This document shows positions 11,120-23,935 of a DNA stretch of 64,000 nucleotides, in pieces. Each line of letters begins with the position of its first letter. Within the stretch, counting starts at the first letter, position 1. Both the position numbers and the translations under genes were made by a program. The notes under the pieces are model-generated. The model ran no database searches. It was not told the origin of the DNA and saw nothing but the letters and a program-made list of their open reading frames with translations. The stretch spans positions 142,903,977 to 142,967,976 of the forward strand of contig OY754332.1 in assembly GCA_963573305.1 (NCBI GenBank), written 5' to 3'. The stretch is from Pyrrhosoma nymphula. Lineage: Eukaryota; Arthropoda; Insecta; Odonata; Coenagrionidae.

Positions 11120-13065
11120 GATAGGAAATTTTCTTTACTCTTCCACCATTACGTTTATCGGCCGGGTCATTCCCGCCATTTGTTTCACCAAAATATTCCA
11201 CCAACTAAAACAAATGTCCGTCGCTGACATGCATGGAATAAGCCCTTAGAATCTTATTCTTATCAGTTGTGAATCTTAATTATTTAGTTGTGAATTAGAC
11301 GTACAATGAATCTCTTTTGTATATCTGTATTGCGATAGTTGCCTAGTGGTGTTAAAGTTCATGATCACAATGCATTATGCTCATCGCAAGGAATCCAAGG
11401 CTATGTTGTTCGGAATATTATACGTCGGGTTTTTTTTTAACTTCCGAGACTCAGGTCGAGAGATAGCTGGAGCACACTCGCTCGTAGTAAATAATTGCTT
11501 GCAGTGTTAAAAATATGAGCCGATGATTATTAAAATGGTGACACACGTACGATCTCACGCGTAAACCAAGTCTTACGCAAGAACATCTTCGATTTTCATA
11601 CCCCCCTTCGTGAGACAGTAAGAAGAGCCCTCCTCCCCTCCCCACTTTTCACGCTCGACGTAATTATTGAATGAACCCCTTAAGCTCACTCTTGAAGCAA
11701 TTTAGTCAGGTCACAAACCACCTCAAATATGATATTCCTGAACATGATGCCGTTGCTAATTGCCTCCTGTTGTCCTCGCTCTCAGTGGCGCGCTAACGTT
11801 TTTTAACCAAATATTTTTACATTTTTTGTTCCCTGATTCACGTTAATCAAATTGATATTCGTTTCCGAAGGTCACTCGAGCCATCCGATTTTGATCCAGT
11901 CCAACAACTTTGCTTTGGTTTGTATTTTTCGCGCACCTTAGTGATACCTGTGCCGGAGTTCGCCAGTAAATTGGCCATTAACTTTCCCTTCGATGCCTTT
12001 TCAGTAATCCTCAACTTCCCAGAACTAGCACGACGTGCTACCTCATTCTTGTAGAATTAGATATTGTCAATTTGTAATTTGACCGAAGGAAACATACACG
12101 GCCACGGAAATTAAATACACGGCCGCGGAAGGAATATAGCTCGCTCGCCTGGGTCGCCCCAACGATCGCAATGGTTCAGGTGTCTCACCATAATGCGAAA
12201 CTGCTGTATGCGTAATTCAATAACCTGCTGTAGGAAAACCTTGTGTGTAGGGAAATGCTGCAATTTTTTAGACAGTAAAACGGCCGCTGCGACGGCGCAC
12301 AGTGATCGGAAATCGAAAAAAGCCGGACAAAATCCAAAATTGCATTTTTTTAGATAAAGACTTGAAACATGGCATTTATCCTCAAATAGTATTACTTATT
12401 ATGAAATAGTAAGTCATTATTCTTAGGTACTACCCATTACTTGTATACGGAGGCTCAAACATTACCAACATTCCAAAAAAAAAGCCGTTTTGATTTTTCT
12501 TCGAAAAAATTAAAAGTTAAGCAGATAGTAGAGTTGTGGAAGGATTTTAATGAAAAAAAACACCATTTGTGATAATGGTACTCTTCCTGTCCTATGCATA
12601 AGTTTAAGAGATTATGGTCGATATTTGGGTGCTATTATTTCACTAAATGGTGGACGTTTTTTCATGCAAAATTTCACATAAAGTAGTCATTTTAATTGGC
12701 TTCATGAATATGTGCACCGAGACACTTGTACAGCGTTTTAATTGGAGAATTCTTAAGATTATTCTGAAAAAATCTTCGAAAAATGTCAGCATATTTGGGG
12801 TAGCAGGTAGGGGTGGTATAGTACCTTCGCCTTGCCAGAGCATTCGGGGGTAGAATGGACCCTCCTCGGTGTGTTTTTTCATTAGAATGTAATTTGTAGA
12901 TTTTAATGTATTGATTTCAGCTGTTAACATTTTCTGAGTTTTAACGAAAATTTAATTCAGCAGATATAAAATATTCCAATAATAGGTGACCTTTTGGCGA
13001 TCGGGCAGGTAAATTGGTGAATCCATCAGGGAGAAGTCAGCGAATTTAAAAATTGGGTATCAGTC
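11120..13065. other. Intergenic, mostly unassigned
   Basis: No gene is recognised. It contains a possible transposon terminus at 12298-12340 and a short near-duplication of ACACGGCCACGGAA / ACACGGCCGCGGAA near 12100-12130. Confidence 0.4.
12298..12340 (+). repeat. Possible transposon terminus, copy 1
   Basis: CACAGTGATCGGAAATCGAA runs into AAAAGCCGGACAAAAT. The ATCGAAAAAAGCCGG core recurs at 35268-35310 and, inverted, at 38589-38626. The repeated edge-like sequence suggests the end of an unnamed interspersed element. Confidence 0.4.
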
Positions 13066-13069
13066 GCCA

Positions 13070-14580
13070 CAAAAGTAATAAGGCGGTGGGAATAGATGAC
13101 ATACCTGCAGAGTTTTTAAAGAGCATGTGGAAGAACGGAAGAGGAAAAAATTTTGCGCTTATTCGTAGGATTTATGAGGATGGAGTGTAGCCGGAAGACT
13201 TCGCGAAGACTGTACTAATTCCTATACGAGAGAAGAGTAGGGTAAAAACGTGCAAAGACTACAGGACAATAAGCTTAATAATTCACGCGGCCAAAGTAGT
13301 TCTGAGAATTATAAACAGAAGGCTAGAGAAGAAGGCAAATGAATACCTGGGGGACGACCAGTTCAGGTTTAGCATAGGGACGGGAACGCGAGACGCTATA
13401 GCGGTGATGAGGACGCTAGTAGAAAGAAACCTAGAGTATGGGCAGGATGTATTTGCATGCTTCGCAAATTTTGAGAAGGCGTTTGATCGGGTGGAATGGA
13501 CGAAATTAATGGGAGTGTTGAAGAAATTAGGGTTCGGGACAGGCGTCTGATTCGGAATTTGTATATGAAGCAGACGGCGCAGGTTAGGGTAGCCAATGGA
13601 GAATCAGGATGGGCCACGATAGGACGGGGAGTGCGGCAGGGGTTCCCACTATCGCCGCTGCTTTTTAACGTGTATTCAGAAGAAATGGTAATGGAGGCAT
13701 GGGGGAAGAAGGAGGTAGGAATAAAGGTAGGAGGGGACCTGATAAAATCAGTGAGATTTGCAGATGATCAAGCATTGGTTAGTCAGTCTGCAAAGGGGTT
13801 ACAGTCAATGGTGAATGCGTTAGAAGTGCAGTGCGAAAAATATGGCATGAAGATCAACCACAAGAAAACGAAAGTAATGAGATTTTCTAGAAGTAAGAAG
13901 GCGGGGCTGAATATAAGGGTGGGAGGACAGAAGATAGAGCAGGTCGAGCAGTTTACGTATTTGGATAGTATTTTGAAGGGGAATGGGTTTAGTGGTAAGG
14001 ACATTAGATGCAGAATTGCGCTCGCTAAAGAAGCATTTTCGAAGGGAAGGGAGTTGATTAGGGGGGGGGGGGTCTGAGAAGAGACGTAAAGAAGAGGCTG
14101 GTGAAATCTTTAATATGGAGCGTAGCGCTCTATGGGTCGGAACTTGGTCATTGCGAAGGGAGGATGTGCGTAGACTTGAGGAGTTTGAGATGTGGGTTTG
14201 GAGAAGGATGGAGAAGGTTAGCTGGATGGCGAGAAAGACGAACGAGGAGGTATTGGATATGGTCGGAGAGGAGAGGAAGCTTGTGGCAGAGGTGAGTAGA
14301 AGGCAGAAGAGATGGATGGAGGAGGTTTTGAGAGGAGAGGGCATGTTGAAGAGAGTGATAGAGGGCAGAACACTGGGCAAACGTGGAAGAGGAAGGAAGA
14401 GGATAGGAATTCTGGATGAAATAAGAGGAGGTAGAAGAAATGAAGAATTGAAGAGGGATCTAATAGCGCGCCATCCTTAGGAGGGAAAGCGAGACGATGT
14501 CTATGAGGTTGGAATGCAGAATGGGGACTGTCAATGAACCTACCAATCAGCTGGTAGAATACTTGGTTGAAATGATCAGT
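13070..14580 (+). mobile_element. LINE (non-LTR retrotransposon), 5'-truncated
   Basis: Coding traces begin abruptly at about 13070 inside the RT domain and end at about 14480. A short 3' tail follows that contains CAATCAGCTGGTAGAATACT. A related tail-only copy lies at 27199-27252. No target duplication could be defined. The hAT element at 14715 begins about 135 bp beyond the tail. Confidence 0.85.
13075..14480 (+). pseudogene. LINE reverse transcriptase relic
   Basis: Blocks in order: KAVGIDDIPAEFLKSMW; GV-stop-PEDFAKTVLIPI (TAG at 13188-13190, probably a former Trp codon); YRTISLI; motif A as CFANFEKAFDRVEW (about 13461-13495); GRGVRQGFPLSPLLFNVY; the active-site FADD at 13757-13768; then YLDSILKG, LIWSVALYGSE, LEEFEMWVWRRM and RRQKRWMEEVLRGEG. 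In motif A the first, catalytic Asp expected in this family is Asn. Frameshifts lie near 13535, in the G12 run at 14061-14072, and near 14140. With a nonsense codon, three frameshifts and a lost active-site residue this copy cannot work. Confidence 0.88.
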
Positions 14581-14714
14581 AGCCACCCTGTGAGAGTATC
14601 AATTGAAAGATCCTATTGTAGTTTATTAGTGACTGCTTTTCGAGAACTTTTACGGATGTCAGTCTCGATTTCTGTATTTCAACGAGCAGCCATCTGTTGC
14701 TACTGTCTCATAAA

Positions 14715-15612
14715 TAGGCATGTGCGATTATTGAAAAAAATTGATATCGATCAATTATAAGAATAATTGGAAATGTGGTCGATTAAATCGTCGGGAATTG
14801 AAGAAATTATAATTAATTGAAGTCGTTCAATTAATTGACAAAGACCAATTAATTGGCATAGTAATGGGTGTCAATGAATTGCCATTCCTAAATTAATTGA
14901 CATCAACCAATTAATTGACAGGACTCAATTGGATCGTGCTTTTCAAAGGCATCCCTTTGGCAATGAGAAGAATGAAAGCACTAATTTGAAAAACAACAAA
15001 ATAATTCAATGAATTAGCTTTTATTAATTAATTAAAGGAATAGATTGCTATTTGAAGACAGACATATGAGAACATTAGCGTGTTCATCCGACAGATACTG
15101 GCGTGTGTCGATGACAATTTTCCCGCCGATAATGAACAAACTCTCGGGTGAAGTGCTAGTTGCCGGGGCAGCTAGATATCTTCTTGCTACCTTCTGGAGG
15201 GGTAGGTGGTGGCCCCCCCCCTCTCCCGCCACCACGGCGACCTCCATCCTCACGTTTGGAATGCCCCTGAACCTAATAGCCATTTCCTAGCCCTGAAGAT
15301 CCCCTGTGCGGTATAGCAGGAGGGACGGGCGCCGAACGCCGAGCGAGTAGTAGCGTCGGCCGGCGTCGAGCGAAATCGTACAAGTTTAAACGTGCAACTT
15401 GAAATCCATAGCGAATAAATAATCGTCAATTAATCTATTACCGGGCAATAATTGACAATTGAATAACAATTGACGATTGAACAACAATTAACACTTGAAA
15501 AAATTGATAATCGAGTCAATTACCGCAATCGACATCGATGTGCTGAAATAATCGATCAATTGTAAAATAATTGAATCGACGATTCAATTAATCAAATAAT
15601 CGCACAGGCCTG
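14715..15612 (-). mobile_element. Non-autonomous hAT element, 898 bp
   Basis: The ends are inverted repeats: TAGGCATGTGCGATTATT on the left, and CAGGCCTGTGCGATTATT when the right end is read inward. Flanking 8-bp sequences are CTCATAAA (14707-14714) and CTCATGAA (15613-15620), a 7/8 match as expected for the 8-bp hAT target duplication. Both subterminal regions are crowded with CAATTAATTGA and ATCGAT words, probable transposase-binding repeats. The interior keeps a transposase C-terminal relic on the minus strand and is GC-rich near 15160-15360. Confidence 0.85.
15032..15230 (-). pseudogene. hAT transposase C-terminal domain relic
   Basis: The minus-strand frame contains VARRYLAAPATSTSPE, then LFIIGGKIVIDTR, LSDEHANVLICLS and NSNLFL. 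This is the hAT dimerisation (hATC) signature, A-T-S-x-x-S-E-x-L-F followed by a Gly-containing helix and a closing L-I-x-L-x-x-N. SPE replaces the usual PSER order, a sign of decay. The DNA-binding zinc finger and the RNase H catalytic core are absent, so the element would depend on transposase made elsewhere. Confidence 0.8.
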
Positions 15613-15619
15613 CTCATGA

Positions 15620-17155
15620 AGTAATGAATACTTATAAAATAAAACATGAAACATGCGTAAAGGAATTTGTAGGTGCAAAGCAAGTATAGGTGGAGATAAT
15701 ACGGGGATTTGCGGGCGGCGATAATGCGGCGGTTTTATTTTTTTGTGCAATAAAGAATGAGTATTTGGTAAACATAATGGTATGCCAAGAAACATGGTCT
15801 ACACTTGACTGCCAAAGGAAGTAAACTAGATAAGATACTCCCATATAACATTTTGAAGCTATAATGAAGGAAAACATTAGAAGCGCCAGTCATTCTGTAG
15901 GTAGCTTTCTAAGACTTTAAGGCTTATTTCTGAGTCATGGGCCGTATTTTACTCGTAAATTCAATTATCATTTTTACAGAATATTTTTTAGTTTTTAACA
16001 TATTCGTCACATTAATTGGTGCCCTCTTTCCCCATTCAGTGACGAATGATCACACTTGGAGCCTGTAGGCAGTACAAGGAGCGGGTGCAATAAACAAGGT
16101 GCAAGAGAAGAAAGAGGAAATATCTTCATTATTATCATCCAAGGATGTATTTCAGACGCAAATAAATATATAATTTGCTCTACTCGTACTTTCTAGGCTC
16201 TAAGTGACAGTCTGAAGCCATATATTAATCGAGCATCTTGGCGAAAGGTCATTGTTCCGAGCCTTCAACTGTGTTTGGTAATTAATCGTGAAATCCTCTT
16301 CATATGGAAAGTGAACGGCAATTTTTACTTTTTACGGAGACCTCAACTTCCGCAGGTTTTAATTATTCTCAATTGATTTTGGTTTGAGAATAAATTGTGA
16401 AGATCAAAGGTTTTCCTATTCATATTTTTCTGAAATCCCATGCATGAAATATGGCATAATCTCCTATCAACTATATTAGCATTTAAACAATGAAATGTTA
16501 CTCTATCAAAAGATAGCGTCTTTTGAAGCATTTGGTGTCCGTTTAACGACGATCTCGAAACCTTAAAAAGAAAAAATATAGAGTGATAAATCCAGTGTCA
16601 GAAGACAGTTCGTAACATTCCTCAAAACTAAGTTACGTAAAGCGCCACTCCCTTCAGAAGATAAGAGCTCTTGTGAAATATTATCCCTGGGAGATTAAAA
16701 TTTCACCGCTGAAAGTTGTGCATCGACAAATACTTTTTTAATTCCCTGCTGTATGAAAGAAATTTTAAATAGTTTTGTTATTAAGACAATTTAACTAACA
16801 ATTGAAGAGTTCATTACTTAAATGAATTATCCATTCTAGCAGAGGAATGGTACACGCTTTCGAACATTTCAATAGGTAGTTTTATTTTTTTATGACTCAA
16901 GCGTAGATCGTTATCTAGTAAAACTAAAAGATCTGACGCCGTTGCAGAAAGATATATTATTGCGAATTAAATATTTCGGATATGTGCAATCAAATCGCGT
17001 GTTCAGTTAAAATTTAAGGTTGATCATTTTCGCCGTTAATTTATCCACTTAGTTCCTGATTTTCCTCGCATATAGGCAATGTTGACAAATTTTAATTATT
17101 TAAGACAATCAAAAGAAAGAACACCTAAAACATTTAGTCCATTTAAACAATAATC
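15620..17155. other. Intergenic, no gene seen
   Basis: AT-rich with short frames only. Confidence 0.45.
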
Positions 17156-17159
17156 CATC

Positions 17160-17214
17160 AAAAAGAATTTGTCGCAGAAAGCTAACGGTTAGCTTACTGA
17201 GACAAATTCTTTTT
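17160..17214. repeat. Hairpin with 14-bp perfect stem
   Basis: AAAAAGAATTTGTC (17160-17173) pairs with GACAAATTCTTTTT (17201-17214). Inside the loop AGCTAAC (17180-17186) pairs with GTTAGCT (17188-17194), giving a two-tier hairpin. No related copy was noticed; it could be a tiny foldback element. Confidence 0.6.
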
Positions 17215-17219
17215 CACTC

Positions 17220-18895
17220 ATTCATTCGCCGCATTTATGTTGTTTCTATGATTTTAAATGACCTTATCTCATCCATTATCGTCCATTCACTAGGAAACTA
17301 TTTATCAAGTAAACTGAGCCTATCTCGTACAGAAACCGAGCAGCGAAGAGATATTCCCGTAGTTAATTTGCCGCTTCTACTTCTACATCACTTACAATCA
17401 GGGCTCATAGAAAAGTACGACGCACAACGAAACGATCCAAAATTAGTTTTACTTGCGTGACGATAACTTTGAGTGGTTCGTTCGTAAAACTTGTAATTTA
17501 TCTCCCGTTTCTGTACGCGAAGTATACGTAATTTTCCCTTATCCTCCACTTTGAAACAGGTTCTGATAGCCGATAAGGCTCACTCGAGCTACGCCGGCCG
17601 TCATCAGCGCTTCGAAACTCTCTTTTGTTAAATGACGTCCAATCCCATTTCATTGCTGGTCACAGCAAAGTCACGTGTGGTGTTTTCCTCCAATGAACCT
17701 GGAGGTTCGGAAACATACTTTAAGCTTGTTCCGTGTTGTGTCCTCCTCATTAACCACTGAGCCTGTTTTGGAGAGAGAGTTAAGCCGTCTAACAGCCAAA
17801 ACTCATTTCCTCCCACCAATTCCAGTTCAACCCAGCGAAGAGCCGTCCCTGTTGGCCAAAGACACACTACCTCCATGGTGTATTACCGTGTAATATCGTG
17901 CTGCAAGGGGACGAGTATTCAACGTTCCCGAAAGGTAAATAAAAAAGGGAAAATGTAATATATTTGCACCGACGCCGGTATTAATTCAGCCAATCGGAGA
18001 TTTATAGTTGGCTTGAGAAGCTCTACCGCTATGATTAGACTTTGCGCTCAAAGAAAACGCATATTACATCAATTTATGTTCAATTAAGTTTTAAAAAGGT
18101 GGACGTTCAAAATTCCCCTCTACAAAGAAAATTTAGCTTTTTGCAAGTAGAACTTCAATGGCAAGAGAACCGATTATGAAAATACCTTTGGTATCTCCAA
18201 AAATATGAGCAATATTTCAAGTTTGTGCTGTGTTTGATTTGAAACTATACCCGAAAATGCCAACGAAAAGGATATTTTTAAAGGATTATCAGAAAATCCA
18301 CTACGGGTCACGAGTAGTTCACTATAAGTCTTAGAGCAATTGTAGTTCACTATCTAAGCGATATAGGAGGTCACTAAAGTCTTTGGAGTCTTTCAAAGAC
18401 CTCAGTGTCCCTAATGAAAGTCTTCTCTGAAGTAATTCATGAACATCATCTTGGAGACCAGAGCTCTTTGCTCTAGACATTACTTAAACCCTCTTATAGA
18501 CAAAGGTTGATACAAGTTTTACAACTAATTATACTTTTTTTATGCTTCTCTTGCGGTGAAAAAAGCGCAGAGTTAATAATTACTAACTAATAGGTAAGTA
18601 TGATTGAACTGTAGATTGATGCCAAAAATATTACTACAATATAATGTTAATATTCGATAGCATAAACAAAAATAAATGGCAGTACAAGATTAAACTATTA
18701 AATTTTCAAAGCAGGATATTTTTTTCTTTTGCTTTGCGAGGAAGTCACTGTCATTCGTCACTTGTTATTCCTCACAAATACGGAACGGTAAACCCAAAGG
18801 ATTGTCATTCCTAGCCAATATAATGCTGAGAATCTGAGCGCATATCATTTAATCCTAAGAAGAGTATAGTACATCCAAATTTTATTGTACGCCAT
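17220..18895. other. Intergenic, no gene seen
   Basis: Only short open frames and no recognised domain. Confidence 0.45.
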
Positions 18896-18898
18896 ACT

Positions 18899-19692
18899 CC
18901 GCGAACCACCACTAAGGCGTGTGGCAGGCGGCGTTTGGACGCCAAGTATTTTTGAGTAGAAGATCGCTAGGGTTCTTTTGCGCGGGGATTCATCGGCTGA
19001 CGAAGCAAATGAGAGCCCCAGGGATCTTCTTCATTATTCCGCGGAAGCCTTCACTCCAGCATATTTGGGTTAGCTATATCTACTACTAGCATTTGGGTTA
19101 GCTATATCTATAACTGCATATTATCCTGCGAGCCCCTGCGAGGGCGATTGCCAGGGGCTTCGGATACCAGCCATGAAAAAAGGAGGGAAAGAGAAAAGGA
19201 ACGATAGTGGATAGTACTTGAACGGTGTATTGGTCTGTTTTTGTTGATTTTACTAATCGTGCGTGGGATAAAGGAAATATTGTAGCTTTCAGTTCAGCGG
19301 TGTATCTCCCTTATTTTGTCGCTTCTGCCTGCTCTGGAGATGCGGGGTCAAAGTAGCATTGTTCGTGTCACCCTGAAACTCACGTGATCTGAATAGCCCA
19401 GCGCGTAGCCACTGAGTCTCCAGTGGCTACCTATGAACCTGCATATGAAATGGTGTTCCGTGCACATTTGATGGTGTTGTAGAATGTATATTCATGAGCT
19501 CCTTGCCGTGGTTCTGTGGGAGTCTTGACTCGTGCTAGGAAATAAGGAACATTCAAACCTACCACTCCTATGCCTCTCTCCTTTACTTCTACCTGAATGG
19601 TCAAATCCACCTATGCAGTGAAGGAGCCGAAATATATCGCCAGCGTCAGACCCGCCGCCACTAGGGCGTACAACAAGGGGTGTTAAGTCACC
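18899..19692 (+). repeat. Three diverged copies of the 5.1-kb repeat
   Basis: Segments 18899-18950, 19126-19180 and 19650-19692 each resemble the unit at 5101-5155 (GCGAGCC, then a GGCGTGTGGCAAGGGG-like core, then GGATACCAGCCATGAAA in the second copy). Spacing is irregular and similarity patchy. Within the stretch, TTTGGGTTAGCTATATCTA is tandemly duplicated (about 19065-19125). Confidence 0.45.
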
Positions 19693-19942
19693 GGATATAT
19701 TTTACTATTTGTGAATAGAAAAGTGCTCAACGTATATACACACGATGATGTCGCATTTCAATGTATGGGTGCTCTGGAATGGGAACTTGTCGTGACCAAG
19801 ATTCGTGTGACGGGAAAAAGAGCACTGGAAGCCATCCGCCCTGATTCCCATCTCCCTAATTTTATCCCAGGGTCGAGTCTACCGACTCAGTGAGGGAGTC
19901 TGATAATCACGTCTGTGTTAGAAATAAACTCGTTTCACCTGT

Positions 19943-20073
19943 GTGCCCTATTCAGGAAAGCAGTAGAATTTTCAAGCCTCGACATTGACGAAATTAAGAC
20001 GTCACAAACTTGAAAATTTCAAATAAAGCATTTAAAAAGTCGAGATTTGTAGAGGTTAAGACGTCACGCCCAC
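19943..20073 (+). repeat. MITE-like copy related to 32.75 kb
   Basis: It starts CCCTATTCAGGAAAGCAGTA and continues AATTTTCAAGCCTCGACATT, matching the right terminal repeat of the element at 32747-32915 read inward. A second GTCGAGA..GACGTCAC block downstream may be the degenerate other half. Confidence 0.45.
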
Positions 20074-20299
20074 CACATTTTCGAGATCGAGTCCTTCCTG
20101 AGTGAGGTCAAGATCAGTGGATGTCTTAATATAACTTGTTTTCTTTGTTCTCTGAAGGACTCCTGTCCCAGTTTACCCAATAATTCTTTTACATTCTACT
20201 TTTCTAGTAGCAGTTTTTTTGGCAAATGTGTTGGACTTCATTGAAATTTATCCAAACCTATCATGGAGTCTCTATCTGATGTGTCTCAAATACATACAG

Positions 20300-20498
20300 A
20301 ATGAAATGATTTATCACTTTGTGAACTGCACACCTTTTTTCGCCGACCATAGTTTCGACATATAACGACGTAAAATGTCGAAACCATGATAAGCTGCTGA
20401 CCAGCTGAAGCCTTGACAATGACATTATATACATCGAAACCATGGTCGGCAAAAACAAAATAGTGCGGAATATACAAAGTGATAAATTATTTCATGCC
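20300..20498. repeat. Foldback with GAAACCATGGTC cores
   Basis: The arms 20300-20360 and 20430-20498 are inverted copies (GATTTATCACTTTGT outside, CGCCGACCATAGTTTCGACA inside). The right arm carries GAAACCATGGTC (20436-20447) and the left arm, on the minus strand, GAAACTATGGTC (20345-20356). CTGAAGC at 20405-20411 is one base off the CTGANGA core. Confidence 0.7.
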
Positions 20499-20599
20499 AT
20501 TCAGTTCCACAAAGTTGGGCCTTAAACATTAACTTGCAATTGCAGGATATTCGAACCGAGACCATAGCAAGGTAAAATAGGATTTTTCTCTGATGTTTT

Positions 20600-20960
20600 C
20601 CTCATACTTGCGCGTGGCCCTCCTATACGAGCCCCGTTAATGAGCACAAAACCGCAGCTATGACGGACAAGAACGGGAAATTGTTTGCCGGGTGCAGTTC
20701 CACGCGGAGGCCCCACCGGAAGGTTACCGTGGAGGAGGTGCGGGTGTGGGCGGAGGCAGGCGTGGGCGCAGCCGGAGTCCTGAGAGTCCGATATCCTCCG
20801 CCGGCCGGCCCCGCACTTCCACGGCGATAATAAGCAGATACACAATTTCCTTCCGATCCGTGGCAGCCAAGCCATCCTCTACGCCCAGGGAGTTTCCAAA
20901 TCACGTTTTTCCTTGGAGCTCTCCAATAAAAGTTGCTCGCCGATTGAACCCGTCCCCCGC
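20600..20960. other. GC-rich island
   Basis: CpG-rich segment with overlapping open frames on both strands and no domain. The sequence from here to about 22020 holds no recognised gene. Confidence 0.35.
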
Positions 20961-22030
20961 CGATTCGCTTTCGGGAATCTCAACTGAGACGGCATGAGAA
21001 TTTTTCCTCACTTCCATTAGCCTTTTCTAATGTGAGGAGGGCCAATAGGGAACTCATTGCCTGACTTGGCGCCTCACTTCAACGCTAATTAAGAGCGGAC
21101 CCGGAAAATGCAACATGTGTGCCCCAAATACAGGGTATGCATAGCGATAAACGGAGAATTTTATGTTTGCTGACTGATAAGGGAGAAACGATAAAGAGCA
21201 TTTATTAATTTTCCATATTATTTTATTATTTGCGCCAGACCGGTTTCCTCGCTTCACATCATTATCGAAATTACTTTTAATGAAGTTCCAGGTGTTACCC
21301 CTCAGTTACTTCAGTTGACGATGGCGTGAAAAATCAAAATAGATTCGGAACTAATAATTAAACCATGTGAAAATTCGATGTGAATCCTCTATCCTCGCCA
21401 AGAGCGATGAGAAAAGTATCGTCAGCTGACGGTCATCTCTCCTTATTAATACCAGTACAGCTATGAAGAGGAAAAATCAAACATACTACCACCATGTGAG
21501 TTGCGAAAAAAAAACTTCCAGGAATTTTTATTCTACATGATATGACGCCATCATTGGCGCCTTAAAGGAAAACTTTTTGTGTACGAGATTGGCAATATAT
21601 ACCTGTTCATTTCAAATGTTATAGTTGTACGGAAAACGTCACGAGAAAGTCCAAAATATCTGCTGAAGATCCCTCAATGAAGTGTGTGTTTCATTGGCTC
21701 GTGCGGATTAAATTTTTATTCCGTGAAACTCCTCAATTATTTACGAGAGGAAAATGTTTCACCATTACTTGCTCTGCGCACACAATTGGAAGTTATGCAC
21801 TCATTTGCGAAATGAATGGAGTTAATTAATGCTTGGCCGGCCGTTGGAAGCAATGAACCGCGCTTGATATCTTTGGCCCTAAATAAATATTTGCACAGCT
21901 ATTTATCTCACGGATATTGGAATTAGCGAATGGACAATAAATCATCGGCAGTCTACACGGAGGCAGACCGAGTTTTAAGGGGAAAAATAGATATATGTTT
22001 TCCTTTGAAATTCGATGATAACAATAAAGG

Positions 22031-22049
22031 TAGACCTATATATATATAG

Positions 22050-22138
<89 letters not shown>
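22031..22138. repeat. (TA)n microsatellite with palindromic head
   Basis: It begins with the palindrome TAGACCTATATATATATAGG followed by TCTA and continues as an almost pure TA run to 22138. Open frames reading Tyr-Ile repeats here are artefacts of the dinucleotide. Confidence 0.95.
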
Positions 22139-22142
<4 letters not shown>

Positions 22143-22245
22143 ATGCCAAGAGGGTGGCCGATAAAAAATATACACACGGAAAAAAGAACACTTACACATA
22201 AAAACTTCCGATATTTCGGTGAAGACCAGCTCCACCTTTCTCAAG
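22139..22245 (+). repeat. Palindrome unit, single copy
   Basis: About 105 bp beginning CAATATGCCAAGAGGGTGGC and ending in a block with ACTTCCGATATTTCGGTGAA. This is one of five copies of the same unit between 22139 and 22929, three plus and two minus. Confidence 0.85.
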
Positions 22246-22300
22246 GTTTAAAACTTTATATATAAAACTTCTAGGAGAATCACTCGGGTGATAAAAATAC

Positions 22301-22929
<629 letters not shown>

Positions 22930-22989
22930 TATATTTATCACCCGAGTGATTCTCCTAGAAGTTATATATATATTTAAAAACAGAGACGG

Positions 22990-23930
22990 TTCAATTATTC
23001 ACAAAATCTTCCCGGAACTCCATCATCGCTTGACATTTAACAAATTTCTTCCAACGAAATATGCAAGAAGATTTTTTCAGAAAAGAAATTTTTGCCGCAG
23101 AGAATTCAAAAGGGTGTAATCTAGGACAGAATGTAACTGCGCTTATTTTTATAAGATTCAAAATTTCTGCCAAAGCTTTCCAAATTCCAACAAGATTGAT
23201 CCTTGAACTGCGAGCCATCATTTGGAGTACACCCAGCATAGCTTTGTGATTCAAAAATTAGTTCACGCTGTGTTACTTTGATCACCTACTAGAGTAGGGA
23301 GTGGATTAATGTTTAACCAGTCAGGACCCAGTGCCTTGCATGTTTAGTCTCTCTCGTCTTCATTTAACTCGCGTAGGCCAACGCTTTCTGCGGAAGGAGT
23401 TTAGAGTCCATTTCCACTTTAGAACATATTCGACACGAAATGTAAGACATTAGCAAGGCATCATTCTGGTCACTTCCTTTAAAAAAATAAGTGGTGCGTG
23501 ACAGGAAACCATCCGGGAGGATTATTAAGAAAAGCAATTATTTCCACGTCCACTCGCTCGTCTTGAAAGCTGCCAAAGTTTGGCTAATGGCAAGCTTTAG
23601 TTAAAACACTTTGCCTGAATTTCTCACCTCTTACAAATAAAAAAGAAACCATCACTGATACAAAACCTTCAAGTCACTCTTGAAATTTGCGCCACTAAAC
23701 AAGCTATAATTACAATTATCAACTATAATTAAAATTATATTAAACTAGCAGCTGCACGCTGTTTCTAACATTCCAGAGCACCACTCATGTGACCTAGATA
23801 ACCTTTTTCAGAGGAAAACTATTTCTATTTCAAAACTAGCAAGTATACGAACTACACACCACCTTACACTAACATCAACTCGAGATTCAGTGACGGGATG
23901 CTCGGATACATTTCTCTAAAGTAAAAATAC
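22990..23930. other. Intergenic, no gene seen
   Basis: Short frames only. Confidence 0.4.
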
Positions 23931-23935
23931 CACCG

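Noticed and set aside
13496..14077. Intact host gene encoding an RT-like protein
   Set aside because: It is an internal piece of a LINE RT with a stop, frameshifts on both sides and a mutated motif A.
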